Source: Knoellia subterranea KCTC 19937 (GTDB lineage: Bacteria > Actinomycetota > Actinomycetes > Actinomycetales > Dermatophilaceae). From it: 44,539 nucleotides of DNA. The notes beneath the pieces are model-generated. The model saw nothing but the letters and a program-made list of their open reading frames with translations. It did no database searches and was not told the DNA's origin. Shown one piece after another: positions 1 to 9,664 of the stretch. Made by a program: the position numbers and the translations under genes. The stretch covers positions 1 to 44,539 of the forward strand of contig NZ_AVPK01000014.1 in NCBI RefSeq assembly GCF_000768685.1. The letters are read 5' to 3'. The stretch's first letter is position 1; each line of letters begins with the position of its first letter.

Positions 1-2
1 AC

Positions 3-176
3 AACGCCCTCCGCGGCCAGAGCCGCCGTGTCACCTACGCCTTCGACGGCACCCCCCTCCACGACGGCGACCAGCCCCGCATCGACCTCACAACCGCCCT
101 CGTCACCCCCGGACACGACCTCGTCGTCGCCTTCCCACCCCGACCCCCACGACCACCCGACCCCATCCCCTTCTGA
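3..176 (+). CDS. 3' end of an unidentified gene (partial)
   Basis: An open frame enters from the left edge and stops with TGA at 174-176, giving 57 residues of a truncated product. The visible part contains the strings RRVTYAFDGTPLHDGDQPR and LTTALVTPGHDLVVAF and ends in a short Pro/Arg-rich tail (PPRPPRPPDPIPF). C and G fill the third codon positions almost throughout, as in neighbouring genes, which supports it being coding. I do not recognise the family. It ends about 30 bases before the promoter of the next operon and is probably a separate transcription unit. Confidence 0.5.
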   Translation, partial: NALRGQSRRVTYAFDGTPLHDGDQPRIDLTTALVTPGHDLVVAFPPRPPRPPDPIPF

Positions 177-205
177 AATTTCCTGCTGGACTTTCGGCCA
201 CCCGC

Positions 206-232
206 TGTCGATCGGGGTGTGGTTCGCTCGTC
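206..232 (+). promoter_or_regulatory. ECF42-type sigma promoter of the DGPF operon
   Basis: A TGTCGA hexamer (206-211) is followed after 17 bases by CGTC (229-232). This matches the -35 TGTCGA and -10 CGA/TC elements reported for ECF42 sigma factors. Transcription would start near 239, about 43 bases before the first DGPF gene, implying that the sigma factor at the end of the operon activates its own transcription. A second TGTCGA at 259-264 is too close to the start codon to serve this gene. Confidence 0.55.
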
Positions 233-281
233 AGTGGAGTGAGGTCGCGTCCGCGACCTGTCGATACCGAAGGGGCACGAC

Positions 282-731
282 ATGAGCAATCAGGCCACGA
301 CCACCACGACCACGGCTCCCACGACCACGGCTCTCACGACCACAACCACGACGACGCCTGGCGGCGAGCCGAGGGAGTACGTCGTCCTCATCGTCGGGGA
401 CCCCGACCGCTGGTGGACCTCCATGACCGACGAGGAGCGCCAGAACGGGTATGCCGTCTACGGCCGATTCTCGGAGCAACTCGCCGAGCGCGGGCACACC
501 GTGACGGGCGGCGCCGAACTTCACGGTCGGGCCTCCGCCAAGTCCATCCCGACCGGTGGCGGGCCGGTCGTGGACGGGCCATTCGCGGAAAGCGTCGAGC
601 ATGTCGGCGGCTTCTACCAGATCGTGACCAGCGACCTCGACGACCTCCTCGACTGCTGTCAGCAACTGGCCGCCATCGGCGAGGGCATCGAGGTCCGCCC
701 GGTCGTCACGGACGAGGAGCGCCAGTCATGA
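282..731 (+). CDS. YCII/DGPF-domain protein 1 with Thr-rich N-terminus
   Basis: This 149-residue protein has a YCII-related (dimeric alpha-beta barrel) domain from about residue 33 (REYVVLIVGDPDRWW) to the end, including the hallmark VVDGPFAES. YCII proteins of this DGPF type accompany ECF42 sigma factors; their biochemical activity is unknown. The first 30 residues are almost all Thr/Ala, encoded by a CCACGA-type simple repeat, and are not part of the family domain. No start codon lies between the repeat and the domain, so the ATG at 282 (preceded by AAGGGG) is the only plausible start unless the repeat has slipped frame. The stop overlaps the next ATG by 4 bases (ATGA). Confidence 0.85.
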   Translation: MSNQATTTTTTAPTTTALTTTTTTTPGGEPREYVVLIVGDPDRWWTSMTDEERQNGYAVYGRFSEQLAERGHTVTGGAELHGRASAKSIPTGGGPVVDGPFAESVEHVGGFYQIVTSDLDDLLDCCQQLAAIGEGIEVRPVVTDEERQS

Positions 732-1117
732 CGCAGCGCTACCTCATCCTCCTGCCCGGGGACGAAGACGCGTGGGAGGCGCTGACTCGGGAGCAACGCG
801 ACACCGTCTATGCGCGACACGACGAGTTCGGCACCAAACTCCGCGCCAACGGTCACACGGTCCTCGGCGGCGCAGAGCTCACGCACTCGCGCGAGACCAA
901 GCTCGTGCGGGCCGACGCCGAGGGCAACGTCGTCGTCAGCGACGGGCCGTTCGCGGAAACGACTGAGCAGTTGACCGGCTACTACGACGTCGAGACCGAC
1001 AACCTGGACGATCTCCTGAGCCTCGTTGCGATCGTCGCCGGGCCCGACCACGCGTCGGCGGGAATGGGCGCCGTCGAGGTCCGCCGCGTCCCGACTGCCG
1101 AGGACCGAGAACCGTGA
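728..1117 (+). CDS. YCII/DGPF-domain protein 2
   Basis: A compact 129-residue YCII-domain protein of normal family length. It begins MTQRYLILLPGDEDAWE and carries VVVSDGPFAETTEQLTGYY in the middle, followed by DLDD-type and VEVRRV segments typical of the C-terminal strand. It overlaps the preceding gene by ATGA and the following one by GTGA, so the three YCII genes and the sigma factor are almost certainly translationally coupled. Residues of the DGPF signature are intact. Function unknown; the ECF42 link suggests a role in an ECF stress or signalling response. Confidence 0.88.
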   Translation: MTQRYLILLPGDEDAWEALTREQRDTVYARHDEFGTKLRANGHTVLGGAELTHSRETKLVRADAEGNVVVSDGPFAETTEQLTGYYDVETDNLDDLLSLVAIVAGPDHASAGMGAVEVRRVPTAEDREP

Positions 1118-1572
1118 GGCGCTACCTGTTTCTCATTGCCTACGAGCCCGGAGGCTGGGAATCGGCCACGCCGGAGGAGCGCCAGGTCTACGTCGACGGT
1201 CACGAAGCGTTCCACCGGTTCGTCGATGCGCGCGGCCGCCGCATCAGCGGCGCGCCTCTCGCCGACGCGGATACCGCGACGACCGTTCGGCACACGCGAG
1301 TGACTCAACACGGTGATGCTCCAGCCGACACTCACGCCGACGCACAGGCCGTCGAGCGCGCGGATGCACGCCCGGGCGAAGGAGCGCGTGGGCGAGTGGT
1401 CGTCAGCGACGGACCGTTCGCGGAGTCGGCGGAGATGATCGGCGGCTACTACGACGTGGAGCTTCCCGATCTCGACTCCGCCATCGCGGCCGCGTCCCTC
1501 CTCCCACCGGCGTATGCCGTGGAGATCCGTTCCGTGGTCGAGCTCGACGCGCGCGGTGAGCGAGTGGGATGA
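1114..1572 (+). CDS. YCII/DGPF-domain protein 3 with internal insertion
   Basis: Third YCII paralogue, 152 residues, starting at GTG 1114, which overlaps the previous stop. It has the family start (RRYLFLIAYEPGGWE) and the signature VVVSDGPFAESAEMIGGYY. Compared with its neighbour it carries about 25-30 extra residues (Asp/Ala/His-rich, near residues 62-92) just before the DGPF strand, between the putative substrate-side helix and the core sheet. It ends ATGA-coupled to the sigma factor gene. Three tandem paralogues suggest a hetero-oligomer or diversification after duplication; that is inference. Confidence 0.85.
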   Translation: MRRYLFLIAYEPGGWESATPEERQVYVDGHEAFHRFVDARGRRISGAPLADADTATTVRHTRVTQHGDAPADTHADAQAVERADARPGEGARGRVVVSDGPFAESAEMIGGYYDVELPDLDSAIAAASLLPPAYAVEIRSVVELDARGERVG

Positions 1573-2810
1573 CGACACTCGAACGGGTCGTGCGCGAGGA
1601 GTGGGGGCGCCTGGTGGCCCTCCTCCTCGCGCAGTTCCGTCGCCTCGATCTCGTCGAGGACGCGCTGGCTGACGCCGTCGAGGCTGCGCAGAAGCGGTGG
1701 CCCGACGACGGTGAGCCCGACAACCCCAGCGGATGGCTCGTCACCACGGCCCGTCGTCGCATCCTCGACCGATTGCGGGCCGAGGCGATGGCCGCCCGCA
1801 AGGAGCCACTGCTCACCGTCGAGGCCGAGCGCAGACCGAAGGAGGGGGTCATGGCCGACACCGGCGACGTCGTCGACGACGATCTCCTGCGCCTCGTCCT
1901 CATGTGCGCGCACCCTGCGCTGCCACCCGAGGGGGCGAGCGCACTCTCCCTGCGACTCGTCATGGGTATCTCGACGGCAGACATCGCCCGCCTCTTCCTC
2001 GTGAGCGAGTCGACGATGGCGGCCCGCATCACCCGCGCCAAGAAGAAGATCGTCACGGCCGGCATCCCGTTCGCCATCCCCGGGACCGAAGCGATCGGTG
2101 AGCGGCTCGACGTCGTGGGCCACACGGCATACCTCGCGTTCACGGCCGGCTACGCGCCCGGGAGCGGACCCGACCTCCTCCGCGCGGAACTCGCGGGCGA
2201 GGCGATCAGGCTCGCCCGCGTCGCGCACGCGCTGCGACCATCCGACACGCTCGCGCACCTCATCGCGCTCATGGCTCTGCAGCACTCCCGCCGCGACGCC
2301 CGGATCGGCGACGACGGCGAGCTCGTCCTCCTCCCGGACCAGGACCGCGGGCGGTGGCACCACGACGAGATCGCCGACGCTCTGAGCCTGCTGGAGGCCA
2401 CGGGGGCGGCGACGTCCGCGCTGTCCGAGAGCTATCGCCTCCAGGCGCACATTGCGGTGGAGCACGCCACGGCGCCCAGTGCCGCGGACACTCGATGGGA
2501 ACGCATCGCGGACCTCTACGCGGAGCTCGAGACGATCTCGCCCTCTCCCGCCGTGCGTGTGGCGCGAGCCGTGGCCGTCGCCGAGGCGGACGGGCCGGCG
2601 GCCGGCCTCGAGTTGCTCGACGGTGTCGAGATGGCGGGTCACCGAATCCTTGCCGTGCGTGGCGAACTCCTGGCTCGAGCAGGTGAGGCGGAGGCGGCAC
2701 GGATCGCGCTGCGGCAGGCCATTGCCGTGTGTGAGAACGACATCGAACGGCGCCACCTGGAGGTTCGCTGGGCCGATCTCGCCCCGGATGAACCCGCACA
2801 GGACACGTGA
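1569..2810 (+). CDS. ECF42-type RNA polymerase sigma factor with C-terminal extension
   Basis: A 413-residue sigma factor, about twice the length of an ordinary ECF sigma. Region 2 is at about residues 5-75 (DLVEDALADAVEAA, PSGWLVTTARRRILDRLR). The linker VVDDDLLRLVLMCAHPAL is typical of this group. Region 4 helix-turn-helix is near 133-160 (GISTADIARLFLVSESTMAARI). Residues from about 180 onward form a helical, TPR-like extension (AYLAFTAGYAPG, HLIALMALQHSRR) that ECF42 proteins carry and that probably replaces an anti-sigma factor in control; none is encoded nearby. It is the last gene of the DGPF operon and has the matching promoter upstream of that operon. Confidence 0.92.
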   Translation: MTTLERVVREEWGRLVALLLAQFRRLDLVEDALADAVEAAQKRWPDDGEPDNPSGWLVTTARRRILDRLRAEAMAARKEPLLTVEAERRPKEGVMADTGDVVDDDLLRLVLMCAHPALPPEGASALSLRLVMGISTADIARLFLVSESTMAARITRAKKKIVTAGIPFAIPGTEAIGERLDVVGHTAYLAFTAGYAPGSGPDLLRAELAGEAIRLARVAHALRPSDTLAHLIALMALQHSRRDARIGDDGELVLLPDQDRGRWHHDEIADALSLLEATGAATSALSESYRLQAHIAVEHATAPSAADTRWERIADLYAELETISPSPAVRVARAVAVAEADGPAAGLELLDGVEMAGHRILAVRGELLARAGEAEAARIALRQAIAVCENDIERRHLEVRWADLAPDEPAQDT

Positions 2811-2913
2811 TCGCAGTCACGCTTTGCCCCCAATAGCGCCCAATCCGCCCCGAATGCGGCGATCGCCTTCCGAGGATTCCTCGGCGACGGCGTCGTCTCC
2901 CGGGAGGTGAATC

Positions 2914-4155
2914 ATGCAGCTGAGTGTCCCGCGCTCGGTCCACGCATCCGCCGTGACGGTCGCGGTCGCCGCCGAGCGTGGCGTGCCCCGGGACGTCACG
3001 CTGCGCGGCACCGGCATCACCTCCGAGCTCCTCGTCGACCCCGACGGTGAGGTGGTCCTCGAGCAGGAGGTCACCCTCGTCTCCAACATCGTCCGCGAGC
3101 TGGGTCACGTGGTCGGTCTGGGCGCTCAGGTGGGCATCCAGTACCCGGTGAAGACATTCGGTGTGCGGGGCTACGCCCTCCTCACCAGCCCGAACGTCGG
3201 GAGCGCACTGCGCACCGCCACGCGGTTCCTCGACCTGAGCTTCGCGATGAGTTCGTTCTCCCTCCGCGTGGTGGGTGACGAGGCTCGCCTGTACTACGAC
3301 ACGTCCCAGCTGCCCGAGGAGATTCGGTCCTTCGTCCTCGAGCGGGACGGAATGGCCACGCGACGCATCGAACTCGAACTCCTCGGCTACCTCCTCGACC
3401 TGCGCTACATCGACACCCAGGAGCAGGGCACGCCCGAGGACCAGGCGCTGCTGGAAGCCTTCCTCGGTGCGCCGGTGCGCATGAACGCACCGACGACCTT
3501 CGGCGCCTTCGACGCGGCCCTGCTCGAGGCACCGCTGATGCATGCCGACCCCGTTCGGGCAGAGATTGCCATCCGGGAATGTCGCGAACTGCTCCAGAGC
3601 AAGCGCGCGAGAGTCGGGTATGCCGGCGCCGTCCGTTCCGCTCTCATCTCCGGTCCGCAGCAGTGGGGTGACATCGTCGCCATCGCGGCGGGGTTGCACA
3701 TCTCGGAGCGCACTCTGCAGCGTCGGCTCATCGAGGAAGGGACGTCCTTCTGCGACCTCGTCGCCAGCGTCCGGGAGGAGTTGGCGATGGAGCTCCTCGC
3801 GACCGGGATGCCGGTGGTCGACGTCGCCGAACGCCTCGGCTACGTCGAGGTGTCGAGCTTCTCCCAGGCTTTCCACCGGTGGCGCGGTGTGGCACCCAGT
3901 ACCTACCGCAGCAGCGTGGGTGCAGCGCCGTTGTCGCGGCGGCACGCGACCCGTGGACGGTCCGCATCGCCGGCCAAGCTGTCGTCTTCGAGTATGTCCA
4001 GCGCGCGCCTACTGGTCAGTAGCGTTCGATCACCACCCTTGCTGGACCACTCCTGGAGGAGCAATGACGCTCTCCGCCGAGGCGTCGGCGCGCACTCGAC
4101 AGACCGAGGCGGTCACCCCGCCCGGTCGCGTTCGGGCCGCCCGTCCCTGGCGTGA
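2914..4155 (+). CDS. AraC-family transcriptional regulator
   Basis: The start ATG has a good ribosome binding site (GGGAGGTG). Residues about 25-215 resemble the Arabinose_bd-type N-terminal ligand domain of OruR/ArgR-like AraC regulators. Residues 250-332 are the two-helix-turn-helix DNA-binding domain (GLHISERTLQRRLIEEGTSF and VVDVAERLGYVEVSSFSQAF, ending APSTYR). The family normally stops just after this point, but here the frame runs a further 80 low-complexity residues and overlaps the alkB start at 4064. The tail is probably read-through of the former promoter region, after a frameshift or lost stop. Position suggests it once controlled the adjacent alkane hydroxylase. Confidence 0.85.
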   Translation: MQLSVPRSVHASAVTVAVAAERGVPRDVTLRGTGITSELLVDPDGEVVLEQEVTLVSNIVRELGHVVGLGAQVGIQYPVKTFGVRGYALLTSPNVGSALRTATRFLDLSFAMSSFSLRVVGDEARLYYDTSQLPEEIRSFVLERDGMATRRIELELLGYLLDLRYIDTQEQGTPEDQALLEAFLGAPVRMNAPTTFGAFDAALLEAPLMHADPVRAEIAIRECRELLQSKRARVGYAGAVRSALISGPQQWGDIVAIAAGLHISERTLQRRLIEEGTSFCDLVASVREELAMELLATGMPVVDVAERLGYVEVSSFSQAFHRWRGVAPSTYRSSVGAAPLSRRHATRGRSASPAKLSSSSMSSARLLVSSVRSPPLLDHSWRSNDALRRGVGAHSTDRGGHPARSRSGRPSLA

Positions 4156-4411
4156 CAACAAGAAGCCCCTGTGGGTGCTTGGGCTCGTCATTCCCATCCT
4201 GCCGTTCGTCGGCTGGGGCCTCGTCACGGTCACTGGCCAGGGCATCTTCTGGTTTGCCCCGACAATCGTCGTCTTCGTCGTCATCCCGCTGATCGACCTC
4301 GTCGCGGGCCTTGACCCGAACAACCCGCCGGACCACGTCATCGAGGCCCTCGAAGAGGATCGCTGTGGGAGGAGCTCCGGATCGGTGTCGTCCCTGCCGG
4401 GGTCCTCGTGA
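4064..4411 (+). pseudogene. alkB: alkB remnant (alkane 1-monooxygenase N-terminal third)
   Basis: Starts at ATG 4064 behind TGGAGGAGC. Residues about 32-105 match the N-terminal part of membrane alkane hydroxylase AlkB: KKPLWVLGLVIPILPFVGWG, FWFAPTIVVFVVIPLIDLVAGLD, NPPDHVIEALEEDR. Intact AlkB (about 400 residues) continues with YYRW, four more membrane helices and the three di-iron His boxes. Here the similarity ends abruptly at EEDR (about 4362) and 15 unrelated residues lead to a stop. No His box remains, so it cannot be a working hydroxylase. The break coincides with the entry of another membrane-protein frame, which points to a deletion joining two genes. Confidence 0.8.
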
Positions 4412-4989
4412 CCGGAATGCTCGGCGTCTCGCTCGTGCACCGCGGCGACCTCGCCCTCGGTGGCGGCGACGTCATTGCCTTCGCCGTGGCCTGGGGCTGG
4501 CTGCTCGCCATGCTCGGACTCACCCTTTTCGTCGGTCTGGTCCTCGTGACTCAGCTACGCGAGCCGGGCTTCCCCCTCGCCGAGGTCGCGCCACTCCCCA
4601 AGCCCGTCGTCCCGCTCATCGCGCTGGAGGGTTCGGCGTTCCTCGGGCTCGGTCTCGGGCTCATCGTCCGGCCGGACTTCTGGGGAGAGCTCGTGCCGTG
4701 GTCGGTCTCGACCATCGACAGTCGTGCCCTTGGCGTCTGGTGTCTCACTCTGGGTGTCGCCCTCCTTCAGGCGCTCGTCGAGGCCGATCTGGACCGTGTT
4801 GGACCGGGACTGCTGGCGCTGACCTCGATCGGCACGCTCGGACTCATCGGCATGGCGTGGCACCACTCCGACATCGCGTGGGCGACGTGGACCGCCCCCA
4901 TCGCCGTCGGACTGCTCGTGGGGTTGCTGGCCACCGGGGTCGTCGGGTCCGTCCTCCTGAGGCGGGCGCGAGCGGCGACCACCGCCTGA
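4408..4989 (+). CDS. membrane protein of unknown function, probably a truncated C-terminal part
   Basis: 193 residues from GTG 4408 (overlapping the alkB remnant stop), with about five or six hydrophobic segments: FAVAWGWLLAMLGLTLFVGL, PLIALEGSAFLGLGLGLIV, ALGVWCLTLGVALLQALV, LLALTSIGTLGLIGMAW and a C-terminal helix. The stretch WGELVPWSVSTIDSRALGVW resembles a motif common in larger actinobacterial membrane proteins that I cannot name. The same frame is open upstream to about 4351 (LWEELRIGVVPAGVLVTG), as expected if this is the rear half of a longer protein whose front was lost with the rest of alkB. It may be non-functional. Confidence 0.55.
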   Translation: MTGMLGVSLVHRGDLALGGGDVIAFAVAWGWLLAMLGLTLFVGLVLVTQLREPGFPLAEVAPLPKPVVPLIALEGSAFLGLGLGLIVRPDFWGELVPWSVSTIDSRALGVWCLTLGVALLQALVEADLDRVGPGLLALTSIGTLGLIGMAWHHSDIAWATWTAPIAVGLLVGLLATGVVGSVLLRRARAATTA

Positions 4990-5012
4990 GGCGAGGTTGC
5001 TGACAGACGTGA

Positions 5013-5073
5013 GCGGACGGCATACACAGCCTCCCGGGCCGCCGGGGTCCGGGAGGCGGTGTATGCCGTCCGC
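5013..5073 (+). terminator. strong hairpin terminator built from an inverted pair of the GTATGCCG repeat
   Basis: Left arm 5013-5037 pairs with right arm 5049-5073: 25 positions with one mismatch (A5028/G5058) and an 11-base loop. There is no clear T-run. The outer 15 bases of each arm contain the GTATGCCGTCCGC repeat in opposite orientations. It follows the membrane-protein stop (4989) and precedes the lipoprotein gene (5158), the expected place for a terminator. Confidence 0.75.
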
Positions 5074-5157
5074 GCGCCGTCGGCGCGGCTGTCCCGGGGC
5101 GAGAGTGTCTTCCTGAATCCGGGAGGCACCCCGCACGCGCCGTGCCACACTGCGGAC

Positions 5158-6153
5158 ATGGTGGGGTATCGGCGAATTGCCGCGGGGGTTGCAGCCGTCC
5201 TCATGCTCTCTGGTCTGACGGGCTGCACGGATGAGCCCGCAACCACGGCCGGCCACACGACGTCGGCATCGCCGGCCGCCCGGTCGGAGATCGAGCCCGT
5301 CCGCGTGTGGGAGCGCAGTGCCTTCCTGGCACAGGCCAACCTGGTCGGGGCGACATCGTGGATCTCGACCACCGACACCCCTGTGACACGCGCTGGCGCG
5401 TCCGTGCCGGGGCCGATGATCGCCTACGACGCCGCGACCGGTGAGCAGTCGTGGTCGACGCGGCCCCTGGGGGAGACCCCGATCTGTGCGATCTCTCCCA
5501 GGTACGACGGCGCGGCCGTCGTGGGCGTCCTGGGCGGCAAGGGGTGCGCAACGCTCGCCGGAGTCAATGTCGCAACGGGCGCGCTCCAGTGGTCGCGCCC
5601 CGTGAGTGATGGCGACAGGACGCTCCGGACGGGTGCTGGCGCGATCGTGCTCGGGGGTGGCGGCTCACTCGGGCAAGGGGATGGACCCCTCACATGCTTC
5701 GCCTCTGCCGACGGCTCGCCGGTGGCGGCTGGCTCTTCGGCGTGCACTGCGGCGGCGGCCGAACTGGAGTTGGTGCGCAGCGACGGAAAACCGGTGGTGC
5801 ACAACGACTTCCGGGAGTTGGCTCGCCATGACGGCGTCGTTCTGGGGTGGCTCGCAACGGAGAGCGCGAGCCAGCTCTTCGCGTTCGACGAGAAGTCCGG
5901 AAGGCAGCTCTGGCAGCGGGCGCGGGTCAACGGCGAGACCGTCTTCGCCGACGACCGCGGGTTCGTCCGGGTGCTTCCCGAGGGCGCTGCGATGGCCCTC
6001 ACCCGAGTCGACGGTCGCACGTGGTCTCCCGAAGGCACGCCGGGATCGGTGCCGGCGATCGAGTTCGTGGCGAGGTTCGACAACGTGGTCGTGTTCCTGC
6101 GTCCGGACTCAACCACGCAGGTTGGCTGGCTGACCGGCTACCGCCTCGACTGA
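5158..6153 (+). CDS. lipoprotein with PQQ-like beta-propeller repeats
   Basis: 331 residues from ATG 5158. A short basic start and hydrophobic stretch lead to a lipobox (LSGLTGC, Cys at about residue 22), so the mature protein should be lipid-anchored on the outer face of the membrane. The rest has the repeated pattern of PQQ-type propeller blades: MIAYDAATGEQSWSTRP, VNVATGALQWSRP, FAFDEKSGRQLWQRA. The motif aD..tG...W is structural; substrate and partner are unknown. A CACACT hexamer ends 6 bases before the ATG, suggesting a leaderless mRNA. The open frame extends upstream to 5059 but through the terminator arm, so 5158 is preferred. Confidence 0.85.
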   Translation: MVGYRRIAAGVAAVLMLSGLTGCTDEPATTAGHTTSASPAARSEIEPVRVWERSAFLAQANLVGATSWISTTDTPVTRAGASVPGPMIAYDAATGEQSWSTRPLGETPICAISPRYDGAAVVGVLGGKGCATLAGVNVATGALQWSRPVSDGDRTLRTGAGAIVLGGGGSLGQGDGPLTCFASADGSPVAAGSSACTAAAAELELVRSDGKPVVHNDFRELARHDGVVLGWLATESASQLFAFDEKSGRQLWQRARVNGETVFADDRGFVRVLPEGAAMALTRVDGRTWSPEGTPGSVPAIEFVARFDNVVVFLRPDSTTQVGWLTGYRLD

Positions 6154-6328
6154 GGGCAGTCGCGGCAGCCGTCGCGACTTCGGTCGAGTCGTGAGAGACC
6201 ATCGTGTCGACGATCATGGCCGAGGCGGAGCAGCGCAGGAGTGCTCTGCCTGCACTCGTGCAAGGACGCGCCGGTTGCCGCCGGCGCCGCCCGCTGATCG
6301 AACCGTGACCACCACCCGAGGAGCCACC

Positions 6329-7228
6329 GTGGACTTCACCACCCTCAGCCACACCGTCGACGAGGGGGTCCTCACGGTCACCCTCGACCGGCCGGAGCAG
6401 CTCAACTCATTCACGACGACGATGGCCGACGAGCTCGAACGCACGTTCCGCGACGCCAACGAGCGCGACGACGTGCGCGGCATCATCGTCACCGGCGCCG
6501 GTCGGGCCTTCTGCGCCGGCATGGACCTGACGGCCGGCGGCAACGTCTTCGGACTCGACGCCAGCCTGCGTCCGGGATTCGACGACCTCGCGGACCTCGA
6601 CGGCGAGTCCGCCCGAGCCGTCCGCGACACCGGCGGCCGCGTCACCCTGGCGATCCACGACTGCCGCAAGCCCGTCGTGGCGGCGATCAACGGCGCCGCC
6701 GTGGGAATTGGCGCGACGATGACCCTCGCGATGGACGCGCGTCTCGCCTCGGAGAAGGCCCGCATCGGCTTCGTCTTCGGCCGTCTCGGCATCGTCCCGG
6801 AGGCGTGCTCGTCCTTCTTCCTTCCACGCATCGTCGGTCTCGACAAGGCCCTCGATCTCATCCTGACCGCCGACATCCTCGACGCCCACGCAGCGCTGGA
6901 CGTCGGGCTCGTGCGTGCCGTCCACGCGCCCGAAGACCTGCTTGCCCAGGCCCGAGCTCTCATCGACACCTGGACGCTCGGGCGCTCACCCGTGGGCGTC
7001 GCCCTCGCCCGCCAGCTCATCCTGCGCAACGCAGCAGCGTCGAGTCCGCTCGAGGCCCACTTCGCCGACTCGCTCGCAATGTTCTGGACGAGCATCGGCG
7101 ACGGAGACGAAGGCGTGCACGCCTTCCTCGAGAAGCGTTCGCCGAACTACGGCTCCCGCGCCAGCGAGATGCCTCCGTTCTACGACGACTGGATCGCCCG
7201 CAGCAGCGCGCGACGCCTCAGCGACTGA
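6329..7228 (+). CDS. enoyl-CoA hydratase/isomerase (crotonase) family protein
   Basis: 299 residues. The start chosen is GTG 6329, which has GAGGAG six bases upstream; longer starts give a low-complexity lead. The crotonase core is complete: LTVTLDRPEQLNSF, the first oxyanion-hole strand GAGRAFCAGMDL, the second oxyanion-hole turn INGAAVGIGATMTLAMDARLA, and GRLGIVPEACSSFFLP, which holds one acidic catalytic position (Glu). The GGG turn of classical hydratases is GIGA here, so isomerase or another acyl-CoA activity is possible. It stands alone between a lipoprotein and purA, with no other beta-oxidation genes nearby, so the substrate cannot be inferred. Confidence 0.9.
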   Translation: MDFTTLSHTVDEGVLTVTLDRPEQLNSFTTTMADELERTFRDANERDDVRGIIVTGAGRAFCAGMDLTAGGNVFGLDASLRPGFDDLADLDGESARAVRDTGGRVTLAIHDCRKPVVAAINGAAVGIGATMTLAMDARLASEKARIGFVFGRLGIVPEACSSFFLPRIVGLDKALDLILTADILDAHAALDVGLVRAVHAPEDLLAQARALIDTWTLGRSPVGVALARQLILRNAAASSPLEAHFADSLAMFWTSIGDGDEGVHAFLEKRSPNYGSRASEMPPFYDDWIARSSARRLSD

Positions 7229-7267
7229 CGCCTCACAGCTTCGGGCTCGGTCGCTGGGCGACCTGCG

Positions 7268-9465
<2,198 letters not shown>

Positions 9466-9487
9466 GACGACTCCAGAGCAAGAGAAC

Positions 9488-9503
9488 TGGCAGGTTGCTG
9501 CCA
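9488..9503. promoter_or_regulatory. inverted repeat upstream of LuxR-type regulator A, possible operator
   Basis: Perfect TGGCAG-GTTG-CTGCCA inverted repeat 22-38 bases before the regulator's start codon. The position fits an autoregulatory operator. I see no second copy elsewhere in the window, so the assignment rests on position and symmetry alone. Confidence 0.35.
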
Positions 9504-9568
9504 ATGGCATCTAAGTGTCTCAGAATTCGTTGTGCAGAGTGCATCATGGAGCCACGTTCATCCAGAGG

Positions 9569-9630
9569 TGGCAGGGGACACGCCTGGATGGGCAGCGCGC
9601 TTCGGCGCGGCGCTCCCTGGCAGGGGACAC
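9569..9630 (+). repeat. direct repeat TGGCAGGGGACAC (two copies) in a structured gap
   Basis: Identical 13-base copies at 9569-9581 and 9618-9630, with a CGCGC-TTCG-GCGCG mini-hairpin between them and the ATCCAG/CTGGAT arms around the first copy. The gap 9466-9700 holds no convincing gene. The second copy abuts the terminator hairpin at 9631. This could be a small structured RNA or an operator pair. Confidence 0.4.
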
Positions 9631-9664
9631 AGAAGGGCTCGGACCACCTGGTCCGAGCCCTTCT
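9631..9664 (-). terminator. hairpin terminator downstream of the DUF3151 gene
   Basis: A perfect 16-base inverted repeat (AGAAGGGCTCGGACCA with its complement) separated by only 2 bases, so effectively a 15-pair stem with a 4-base loop. It lies 37 bases beyond the stop of the DUF3151 gene. No strong T-run follows on either strand, which is common in high-GC genomes; it may act in both directions. Confidence 0.8.

Noticed and set aside
239-1117. A long frame overlapping the first two DGPF genes that begins with a His/Asp-rich run
   Set aside because: After the repeat tract it becomes Arg/Pro-rich shadow sequence; only its last part, in the frame of the second DGPF gene, is real.
6191-6328. 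Extended N-terminus of the crotonase
   Set aside because: The extra 46 residues are Arg/Pro-rich and lack a binding site, whereas GTG 6329 has GAGGAG at the right distance.
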